Origin: Chloroflexota bacterium
Lineage (GTDB): Bacteria; Chloroflexota; Anaerolineae; Aggregatilineales; UBA3940
DNA: 6,530 nucleotides
Assembly (NCBI GenBank): GCA_010092775.1
Contig: JAADYZ010000386.1
Span: 1 to 6,530, forward strand
Direction: 5' to 3'
Shown: in pieces, positions 1-5,367 of the stretch
Layout: every line of letters starts with the position of its first letter
How positions within the stretch are numbered: the stretch's first letter is position 1
Notes under the pieces: model-generated
Databases searched by the model: none
Seen by the model: only the letters and a program-made list of their open reading frames with translations
Told to the model about the DNA's origin: nothing
Translations under genes and position numbers: made by a program

Positions 1-19
1 AGATGTGTATAAGAGACAG
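1..19. other. Tn5/Nextera mosaic-end adapter remnant (non-genomic)
   Basis: The first 19 bases, agatgtgtataagagacag, are identical to the transposase mosaic-end sequence added to fragments during Nextera-type library preparation. The position exactly at the window edge and the interruption of an otherwise open glycosyltransferase reading frame both fit untrimmed adapter rather than a natural transposon end. Genomic sequence therefore starts at about base 20. The adapter ends in CAG and the genome continues CAGCAG, so the junction is ambiguous by a few bases. Confidence 0.95.
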
Positions 20-226
20 CAGCAGGGCCAGCGGCGGGTGCGGTTCGGTTGTCGCCAGTGCGATCGAGCTGAGCAGCTCGGCTGGCGGTGTTTGCGTCCA
101 CACCACGACACTGTAGGCTTCGTCGCCGCTCAAGGGCTGCGCCTCAAGGCGATAGAGGCGCAGCGCGAAGCCCACCAGGAGCAGGGCTGCCAGGCCAATC
201 AATCGCCAGGCCGCTTGCCTGCGCAT
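20..226 (-). CDS. GT-C/PMT-like membrane glycosyltransferase, N-terminal fragment (3' end cut by contig edge)
   Basis: Sixty-nine codons of a gene that runs off the left edge are visible. The protein begins MRRQAAWRLIGLAAL, a short basic leader followed by one hydrophobic helix (about residues 9-23). Then comes RLYRLEAQPLSGDEAYS, where the Asp-Glu pair at 35-36 sits in the first outer loop after TM1, as in ArnT/PMT-type (GT39, GT83) glycosyltransferases that use polyprenyl-phosphate sugars. EPHPPLALL near the end resembles the HPPL motif that opens the next helices in this family. By family knowledge the full protein would have around ten or more helices and act at the membrane on lipid-linked sugars; the acceptor is not predictable. 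The ATG overlaps the mutS-like TGA by one base (TGATG), and a GAGGAA in the end of that gene can act as ribosome binding site, so the two are probably translated from one message. The apparent continuation through bases 1-19 is adapter. Confidence 0.72.
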
Positions 227-2094
227 CAGGTCGCTTCCTCTATATCAGCGATCTGAACCGGTAGGCCCGCCATCTGCATGATCACCAGGGCGTTAGTGGT
301 CGGGCTCGGTCCTGATCGCAGTCGATAGTCGAATGCCATGCGATCGCCTTCAATGTGTTCGGTGAAGTGCATGTTGCGGATTGCCGGGTCGTCATCAGCT
401 AACCTGACCAATTCTAGATCATGCGTTGCGATGATGCCTACCCCATGCTTCCCGCGTAATGCTTGAATGTAGGCTTGACTGCCGATCAAGCGTTCGCGGT
501 TATTGGTCCCCCGAAAGATCTCATCGACCAAAAAGAATAGGGGCGGCGCATCATCGGCTTGGAGCTGGTCCAGCAGCCCCTTCAAGCGATGGACTTCAGC
601 ATAGAAGTAGGACATGCCACTTTCGAGCGAGTCGGTGATGCGGATAGCCGTATAGAGTCGCAGCGGTCGAGTTTGTAGTCGCTCTGCAAACACTGGCCCG
701 CCAGCAAACGCCAAGGCCAAATTGCTGCCAAGCGTCCGCAAGAAGGAGCTTTTTCCAGACATGTTCGATCCAGTCAAGATCACGAGATCGCCGGCCTGCT
801 CAAAGCGGATGCTGTTACAGACCCTGTGGCTTCCCTCGATCAGAGGGTGGCCGATCTGAATTGCCTCAAACAGACCTTCGGATTCTTCGCTCACCGTCGG
901 GACGCTCACCTCAGGATGATTGTCGGAGACAGACGCCAGCGCGCTCAGCGCCTCGACCTCGGTCCAGACCTCCATCCACTGAGGTAGGGAGCCTGCAAGC
1001 TGACGCTTTAGGCGCAGCAGCAGTGCCATGAAGATGTAGTCCCAGGGCACTAGAACATTGATGACGATCCACAGGTAGGGATTGCGCTGTAGGCTGGCGC
1101 CACCTGCAATCCACGAGACCTGCTTAAGCAGCCGGCTGGGCCGGTCCTGTTGAATCGGTTCGAGCAGACGCTGGAGATTGGGTTGGTCGCTGAAGTCTCG
1201 CGTCTCCAGCAATTCGGTTACCGCCGCGAAGACCCGCAGCAAATCAGATAGGTCCAGAGCCTCGTTGAACAAGCGCCGGATCATCTGCCACTGGCCGAAA
1301 AAGAGCGTCACGTACAGCGCCAGCGAGATCAGCCAGACAGGCCCCCAGCCCAACAGCGACGCAGCTACAAACAAACTCAGGTTTGCGATAGATAGGCCTA
1401 GCAGCAAAACCAGCACGACTCGAAAAAGCGGCGATGGTGTGAGGTTGCTCAGCCACTCGCGCAGCCTGCTGAGGTCCAGGCGCTTCGACCACTCATCGCT
1501 GCCAAGGCGTGCCGCCAATGTGAGACGATCGCGCAGCATCTGTAGCGGACGCAGTTCAGCCACCATCGCCTGGCGATGGCGAATCACAGTCAGGTCGGGC
1601 TGTTCTGCCAGCAGCCAATCGAACAAGCGCTGACTTCCCGCCTCCATTGAGCAGGTATCGATTAGACGGTGGAGCCGTGCGAGGTCAAGGTCCCTGGCGA
1701 TGAAATGATCAAGTCCGTTCAGATCATTGCGTTGTGGAGGAAGGATCGTCCAGTCCAGTTGGCTACGCGCCAGGTGAAGCCGTTTAATCTCGCGCCAGAT
1801 GTGGTGCCGATCTACACTGGCCTGGAACCGCCGATGGATGACCACCGCACTGGCAAAGGCCAGCACGACCAATCCTGCCACCAGCCAGGCTGGCCAGCCT
1901 GGCAGCGCGAATGCGGCGATCACCGCGAGGGGCAGCCCGACCAGGATGATCGCCAGCCGGATATTCGACCAGCGTGCTACCCGCTCCTCAAGCCGGATGA
2001 TAGCCGCACCCAAGAAACGGATGCTCCGCTGCAGGCGCTCCGTGCGTGCGGTCTGGGTTGTTTTGGACGGCGCTTCGGAACTTGGCTCAGGCAT
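226..2094 (-). CDS. Membrane-anchored MutS-family ATPase (no mismatch-recognition domain)
   Basis: A 622-residue protein whose C-terminal third is a clear MutS ABC-type ATPase: Walker A TGSNMSGKSS (441-450), signature-like segment SGMSYFYAEVHRL (492-504), Walker B FFLVDEIFRGTN (520-531), H-loop ATHD (556-559) and the MutS-style ending SPTTNALVIMQMAGLP. Residues about 130-320 resemble the helical MutS core/lever. The Phe-x-Glu mismatch-binding N-terminal domain of true MutS is absent, and so is a C-terminal Smr nuclease domain. Instead there are hydrophobic pairs at about 46-64/68-88 and 223-246/250-270, plus a hydrophobic stretch at 341-360, which predict four or five membrane helices. Similar membrane-containing MutS relatives occur in Bacteroidetes and Chloroflexi genomes; their role is unknown, so mismatch repair should not be assumed. 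AGAAGAAG lies 5 bases before the chosen ATG. The downstream glycosyltransferase gene starts on the stop codon. Catalytic ATPase residues look intact. Confidence 0.88.
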   Translation of the reverse strand: MPEPSSEAPSKTTQTARTERLQRSIRFLGAAIIRLEERVARWSNIRLAIILVGLPLAVIAAFALPGWPAWLVAGLVVLAFASAVVIHRRFQASVDRHHIWREIKRLHLARSQLDWTILPPQRNDLNGLDHFIARDLDLARLHRLIDTCSMEAGSQRLFDWLLAEQPDLTVIRHRQAMVAELRPLQMLRDRLTLAARLGSDEWSKRLDLSRLREWLSNLTPSPLFRVVLVLLLGLSIANLSLFVAASLLGWGPVWLISLALYVTLFFGQWQMIRRLFNEALDLSDLLRVFAAVTELLETRDFSDQPNLQRLLEPIQQDRPSRLLKQVSWIAGGASLQRNPYLWIVINVLVPWDYIFMALLLRLKRQLAGSLPQWMEVWTEVEALSALASVSDNHPEVSVPTVSEESEGLFEAIQIGHPLIEGSHRVCNSIRFEQAGDLVILTGSNMSGKSSFLRTLGSNLALAFAGGPVFAERLQTRPLRLYTAIRITDSLESGMSYFYAEVHRLKGLLDQLQADDAPPLFFLVDEIFRGTNNRERLIGSQAYIQALRGKHGVGIIATHDLELVRLADDDPAIRNMHFTEHIEGDRMAFDYRLRSGPSPTTNALVIMQMAGLPVQIADIEEAT

Positions 2095-2106
2095 AGCATC
2101 TTCTTC

Positions 2107-2135
2107 TGTACAGGGTCACGGCCACATAGTATACT
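2107..2135 (+). promoter_or_regulatory. Possible sigma70-type promoter for the cNMP/patatin gene
   Basis: TGTACA (2107-2112, four of six matches to the -35 consensus) and TATACT (2130-2135, five of six to the -10) are separated by 17 bases. The expected transcript start is near 2142, giving an untranslated leader of almost 90 nt that contains the 2164-2202 hairpin. The -10 is part of the perfect palindrome AGTATACT shared with the opposite strand. This is a sequence match only. Confidence 0.42.
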
Positions 2136-2156
2136 CGGACCACCTGCGCATCTGCA
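2128..2156 (-). promoter_or_regulatory. Possible promoter for the mutS-like/glycosyltransferase unit
   Basis: On the minus strand TATACT (2133-2128) matches five of six -10 consensus bases. A weak TGCAGA (2156-2151) lies 17 bases upstream as a -35 candidate (three of six). The predicted start near 2121 would leave a leader of about 27 nt carrying the AGAAGAAG ribosome binding site, a sensible distance. The -10 overlaps the divergent promoter's -10. Confidence 0.3.
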
Positions 2157-2163
2157 CCGCCAA

Positions 2164-2202
2164 CCTGGCCTGAACAGCATCGCACGTTTGTCGCAGGCCA
2201 GG
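2164..2202 (+). promoter_or_regulatory. GC-rich leader hairpin (9-bp perfect inverted repeat) before the patatin start
   Basis: CCTGGCCTG (2164-2172) and CAGGCCAGG (2194-2202) are perfect inverted complements around a 21-base loop. They lie inside the predicted patatin leader and end 11 bases before the Shine-Dalgarno region. The right arm also lies inside a competing small hairpin, GTCGC (2190-2194) with GCGAC (2202-2206), so two folds would exclude each other. No T-run follows, so it is not a simple intrinsic terminator. It could be an RNA switch in the leader, a protein-binding dyad, or chance in GC-rich DNA. Confidence 0.45.
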
Positions 2203-2213
2203 CGACGCAAGCC

Positions 2214-2223
2214 AAGGAAGAGG
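2214..2223 (+). promoter_or_regulatory. Ribosome binding site that fixes the patatin gene start at 2230
   Basis: AAGGAAGAGG ends 6 bases before the ATG at 2230. The same frame stays open upstream to an ATG at 1669, but that extension lies entirely antisense to the mutS-like gene and across the divergent promoter region. Its predicted residues are low-complexity and Arg/Pro/Gln-rich, unlike any domain of the family, so the downstream ATG with this strong site is preferred. Confidence 0.75.
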
Positions 2224-2229
2224 CCAACG

Positions 2230-4509
2230 ATGGATCCATCCAATCCTTCAGATTCCGATCAACTGTTTTCGCGCGAAGAGATTCTAGGTAGTGGCCTGAT
2301 TGGTCGCCGAGCAACGCGTGAACTGCTCCAGATTGAAGGTCGTACCATCTACATGATAGAGCAGGCACAGCAAGCGCTCTGGGCCATCCTGGAACAGCGC
2401 CCTCTCTCTGTCACGGGGATGGACTACTGGCAGATCATGAAGATCAAAGCGGATGCAGACTACCGCATCACGATCATGGATTTAGAGCGCTACGCGCCGA
2501 TCTGGGGCCCTGACTTGCCCGATGATCCCAAGGTGTTGGCTGCTCTAGCCCGTTTGATTGGCCGCAAGTACACCTTCTCCTATCGCGATGTGCCAAACAT
2601 CCGCGCAGCACTGGGTCTGGACGTTGAAGACGTCAAAGCTGCCTTTGAAGACGTCGCCAAGCAACCAATTGACTCGATCTATTCTGATAAGACTGATAAC
2701 AGCTTGCGGCGGGTGCGCGGTGATGCCCCAGCCTGGCTGCGCCAAGATGAGATCTACGCCATTGAATCACAGTTGGAGTGGGTCTACTTAGCTTGGGGCG
2801 AGGTGCTTTTCTACCAAGGTGATCCGGGTGATGGCCTGTATGTTGTCATCAATGGTCGGCTGCGGATCGTTCTGGAGGATGACGAGGGCAACGAACGCAT
2901 TATCCGCGAACTGGGGCGTGGCGAAATCCTGGGCGAGATGGCCATCCTCACCGATGCGCCTCGTTCGGCCACCGTCTATGCTATTCGCGAAACGGAATTG
3001 GTGCGCTTGGGTCGCGTTGGCGTTAACCATCTGATGGCTGAACAGCCCAAGGTGATGATGAACATCACCCGCCAGATGGTCAGCCGTGCCCAGGAATCGG
3101 CCAGCAAACATGTCATCAAGAACAAACTTGTCTCGCTGGCGGTTGTGCCCGCTGACGGCGAAATCGATGCAGATAGTTTCACCGAGCAGCTCGTGACCGC
3201 CCTGGAGAGCTTTGGCAAAGTCCTACGCCTCAACGAAGAGACCTTCAAAGAACTACAATCCAATGTCGGGATGACTTCAGGTGACGACGATGGTCCCGTC
3301 AATACCACCTTGTGGTGGCTTGGTGAGTTAGAGACCACCTACCGCTTTTTGGTGTTCGAGGCGACTGCCAGCTTGGACGCCTGGACGCGGCGCTGCCTTA
3401 GCCAAGCCGACCGCATCTTGATCGTTGCTCGTGGGGATGCCCCGGCCAACCTGGGTCAAATTGAGCAGCGCCTCTATCGGCCAGAGATCGAACGCATTGC
3501 GACGGGTCGCGAACTGGTTCTCGTGCATCCGTCGCGCGACCGTATCCCGCAGGGCACCCAAGACTGGCTCAACCAGCGCTTGCTCATTCATCATCATCAT
3601 ATCGTCTCCCATGATCCCGGCGACTTCCAGCGGCTATCTCGCTTTCTGGCCGGTGAAGCGGTTGGTCTGGTTCTGGGGGGAGGCGGAGGCCTGCGAGGCA
3701 TCGCGCATGTCGGGGTGATCCTGGCGTTGGAAGAAGCCGGTCTGCGCCCCGATTACATTGGCGGTACGGGTACGGGCGCGCTGATTGGTGCGGCTTACGC
3801 GCTGGGCATGGATAGCGCTCTGCTGCGCCAACAAGCCGCCTACTTCGCACAGCAAGCCAATGCCTTCTTACGTTTCAACGCCTCAAGCGCTTCCCTTGCA
3901 GATACCTCCACGCTCGATCAACTGGTGCAGCGCACCTTCGGCAATCTCAACATTGAAGACCTGTGGGTGCCTTTCTACTGTACGGTTACGGACTTGAACA
4001 AAGCAGCGGAGGTGGTCTGCGACACAGGACCTTTGGCAACCTATGTGCGTGCCAGTCTGACTGTGCCGGGGATTTTTCCACCCGTTCGCGTCGGATCGCG
4101 CCTGCTGGCAACCGGTGGCATCCTCAACAATGTGCCCGTCGACGTGATGAATCAGCGCGTCGAAGGTGCCGACGTGATTGGTGTGGATGTGGTGCCCACA
4201 GAGGACAACTTGACGACTCTGAAGCTTTCGATGAGCCCCAAGGGCCTGGGTTTCACCCTCAGCCAAACGCCGCCCTTTGGCTCGCCCCGCACCCCCCCCG
4301 ACCTGTTCGAGGTGATTTTGCGTGCCCAGGCTCTGCAAAGCGCATCGGAGCGACAACGCATTGAGAACATCGCCAACGTACTGATTCAGCCGCCGGTAGG
4401 TGCAGTCCGGGGCTTTGAACCCGCCGCCGTCCAACAGCTAATCGAATATGGCTATCGCAGCGCCCAAGGGCAGATCGCCGTTTGGCAGCACAATCAGCAG
4501 GGCGGCTAG
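2230..4509 (+). CDS. NTE-like cyclic-nucleotide-binding/patatin protein with apparently inactivated catalytic site
   Basis: A 759-residue protein with the layout of neuropathy target esterase relatives. Residues 1-175 are an unrecognised soluble, mostly helical region. Residues about 178-275 are a cyclic-nucleotide domain with a PKA-like phosphate cassette, GEMAILTDAPRSATV (235-249), keeping Gly235, Glu236 and Arg245. Residues about 298-475 are the NTE middle region (WWLGELE at 362-368, WTRRCLSQADRILIVA at 385-400, LVLVHP, a four-His run at 454-457). Residues 478 to about 690 are the patatin fold, followed by a C-terminal tail. Active patatins hydrolyse (lyso)phospholipids with a Ser-Asp dyad. 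Here the nucleophile elbow reads DYIGGTGTGALIGAAYA, so the expected Ser is Gly514, and LLATGGILNNVPVD has Thr628 where the dyad Asp is expected. The glycine loop GGGGGLRG (483-490) is one residue longer than the usual GGGGARG. The equivalent of NTE Asp960 (Asp508) and loop Arg489 are kept. There is no N-terminal membrane helix as in animal NTE. Family assignment is firm; loss of esterase activity is inferred from the missing residues. Confidence 0.92.
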   Translation: MDPSNPSDSDQLFSREEILGSGLIGRRATRELLQIEGRTIYMIEQAQQALWAILEQRPLSVTGMDYWQIMKIKADADYRITIMDLERYAPIWGPDLPDDPKVLAALARLIGRKYTFSYRDVPNIRAALGLDVEDVKAAFEDVAKQPIDSIYSDKTDNSLRRVRGDAPAWLRQDEIYAIESQLEWVYLAWGEVLFYQGDPGDGLYVVINGRLRIVLEDDEGNERIIRELGRGEILGEMAILTDAPRSATVYAIRETELVRLGRVGVNHLMAEQPKVMMNITRQMVSRAQESASKHVIKNKLVSLAVVPADGEIDADSFTEQLVTALESFGKVLRLNEETFKELQSNVGMTSGDDDGPVNTTLWWLGELETTYRFLVFEATASLDAWTRRCLSQADRILIVARGDAPANLGQIEQRLYRPEIERIATGRELVLVHPSRDRIPQGTQDWLNQRLLIHHHHIVSHDPGDFQRLSRFLAGEAVGLVLGGGGGLRGIAHVGVILALEEAGLRPDYIGGTGTGALIGAAYALGMDSALLRQQAAYFAQQANAFLRFNASSASLADTSTLDQLVQRTFGNLNIEDLWVPFYCTVTDLNKAAEVVCDTGPLATYVRASLTVPGIFPPVRVGSRLLATGGILNNVPVDVMNQRVEGADVIGVDVVPTEDNLTTLKLSMSPKGLGFTLSQTPPFGSPRTPPDLFEVILRAQALQSASERQRIENIANVLIQPPVGAVRGFEPAAVQQLIEYGYRSAQGQIAVWQHNQQGG

Positions 4510-4541
4510 TCGCTGGTGGTGTTTCGCCAGGGACCGCGCTA

Positions 4542-4550
4542 TGCTATCAT
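4542..4550 (+). promoter_or_regulatory. Possible extended -10 promoter for the small membrane protein gene
   Basis: TGCTATCAT fits the extended -10 form TGnTATAAT with one mismatch in the hexamer, in the 102-bp gap after the patatin stop. No convincing -35 hexamer lies 16-18 bases upstream (TTTCGC at 4522-4527 is poor), which is tolerated for extended -10 promoters. The start would be near 4557. Read-through from the patatin gene is an alternative, since no terminator is evident in the gap. Confidence 0.33.
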
Positions 4551-4611
4551 ACAGAGCAGTTCTTGGAAGTCTCCAGCAAATCAGGCCGCAGCACGGAAGC
4601 GAGGGCGATAG

Positions 4612-4971
4612 GTGTCAACCCAACAATCTGGTCGACCAGACCCCGAATTGTTTGCGGACTTGAGTTATGGTCTCGCCATCATCTCATCTGTTATTGTGGC
4701 CGTCTCATTTATCATCGGCCTCCTACCGATTGAAGCACTACGGCCCTTCGGCAACATCGTCTATCTCGCCCTGGTGACCAGCGCCATCGGCGCTTTTTTG
4801 GGCTACGCTGCCCAGTCCGATATGCGCCGTCAGCGCAATCCTGATGAGGATATGCTGCGACGAGCTCGCCAAGGTTTGGTCATCAACAGCTTGTATCTGG
4901 CCGCTTTGGCCCTCCTGACGATTGTCTTGTTGATCATCAGTTCAGGCATTTTCCAGGCCGTGCAGGTCTGA
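4612..4971 (+). CDS. Small three-helix membrane protein of unknown function
   Basis: A 119-residue protein starting MSTQQSGRPDPELF from a GTG codon, with GAGG (4601-4604) 7 bases upstream as ribosome binding site. No in-frame ATG near the N-terminus gives a better start. Three hydrophobic segments are evident: about 19-39, 47-67 and 89-111. The loop between helices 2 and 3 (69-87, DMRRQRNPDEDMLRRARQ) is highly charged and rich in Arg, so by the positive-inside rule it should be cytoplasmic, placing the N-terminus inside and the C-terminus outside. There is no signal peptide, no cysteine and no catalytic motif, and I do not recognise a family. The gene follows the patatin gene by 102 bp and precedes the cupin gene by 72 bp on the same strand, so the three may be partly co-transcribed; a functional link is not shown. 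Confidence 0.8.
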   Translation: MSTQQSGRPDPELFADLSYGLAIISSVIVAVSFIIGLLPIEALRPFGNIVYLALVTSAIGAFLGYAAQSDMRRQRNPDEDMLRRARQGLVINSLYLAALALLTIVLLIISSGIFQAVQV

Positions 4972-4985
4972 TTCCATAGGCATTC

Positions 4986-5008
4986 TGTCGCCAGATCACG
5001 CGGCGACA
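4986..5008 (+). repeat. 7-bp inverted repeat between the membrane-protein and cupin genes
   Basis: TGTCGCC (4986-4992) and GGCGACA (5002-5008) are perfect inverted complements around a 9-base loop. No T-run follows on either strand, so this is not a typical intrinsic terminator. It could be an operator-like dyad or an mRNA-processing hairpin ahead of the cupin ribosome binding site, or chance. Confidence 0.35.
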
Positions 5009-5024
5009 CCTAACACCACCAACC

Positions 5025-5030
5025 AAGGAG
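5025..5030 (+). promoter_or_regulatory. Ribosome binding site of the cupin gene, unusually far from the ATG
   Basis: AAGGAG is a near-consensus Shine-Dalgarno sequence, but 13 bases separate it from the ATG at 5044, longer than the usual 5-10. No ATG, GTG or TTG lies between them in any frame, and the next in-frame alternatives would remove conserved N-terminal strand sequence, so the ATG at 5044 remains the best start. Confidence 0.6.
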
Positions 5031-5043
5031 ACACGCGACAACA

Positions 5044-5367
5044 ATGGAGTTGACACGCTTCGAACAAGACGAACTTCAGCCCTTAGAGGGTGGCGCTAAC
5101 GCCTTCTACATTCCGGTGCGCAGTGGCAACCGCACTGCTGCTATGATGATCTTTCTGGACAAGCGCGGAGACACCGGAAAACGCGAGATTCCGCAAGAGA
5201 CCATGCTGACCGTTATCGAGGGCGAAGCGACGGTTCGTGCGGGCGGCGACGTGGCAGATGTGAAGCCCGGCGATGTGTTGATTATCCCTGCACAGCGCCA
5301 ACACCAGATCTGGACCGTCAACAGCCAACTCAAGGCCATTCTCCAGTCGATCTACAAATCATCCTAA
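5044..5367 (+). CDS. Single-domain cupin protein lacking most metal ligands
   Basis: A 107-residue small beta-barrel protein. The cupin signature is seen as MLTVIEGEATVRAGGDVADVKPGDVLIIPAQRQH (54-87): the strand-Gly turn VIEGEA of motif 1, then KPGDVLIIP and the motif 2 His at position 87. In metal-dependent cupins motif 1 supplies two His and a Glu and motif 2 one His. Here the motif 1 ligand positions fall in KREIPQET (46-53), which has no His, and His87 is the only His in the whole protein. A canonical metal site is therefore unlikely; the protein may bind a small ligand or be structural, as with some non-metal cupins. There is no signal peptide, so it should be cytoplasmic. The 3' end overlaps the convergent BtuF-like gene by 9 bp. 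Substrate and pathway cannot be assigned. Confidence 0.85.
   Translation: MELTRFEQDELQPLEGGANAFYIPVRSGNRTAAMMIFLDKRGDTGKREIPQETMLTVIEGEATVRAGGDVADVKPGDVLIIPAQRQHQIWTVNSQLKAILQSIYKSS

Noticed and set aside
1178..1633. Plus-strand 151-codon open frame
   Set aside because: It lies wholly opposite the mutS-like gene, is Ser/Arg-rich without any motif, and is best explained as a shadow of the GC-rich coding strand.
1669..2229. N-terminal extension of the patatin reading frame by 187 codons
   Set aside because: It is antisense to the conserved mutS-like gene, crosses the divergent promoter region, has low-complexity content, and a strong ribosome binding site precedes the ATG at 2230.
3589..3600. 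Four-histidine run as a cloning tag or metal site
   Set aside because: It sits inside the family's own conserved segment before the patatin loop, where relatives also carry His pairs; four residues in mid-protein are not a tag.
3883..4434. Minus-strand 183-codon open frame opposite the patatin domain
   Set aside because: The sense frame encodes well-conserved patatin motifs over the same bases; the antisense product is His/Gly-rich with no recognisable fold.
2230..4509. CBASS-type defence effector (cyclic-nucleotide-activated patatin such as CapV)
   Set aside because: No CD-NTase or accessory gene is adjacent, the architecture is NTE-like rather than CapV-like, and the catalytic dyad is missing, so membrane degradation is not expected.
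4513..4530. Possible terminator hairpin after the patatin stop
   Set aside because: Only a 6-bp stem with a mismatch or wobble can be drawn and no T-tract follows.
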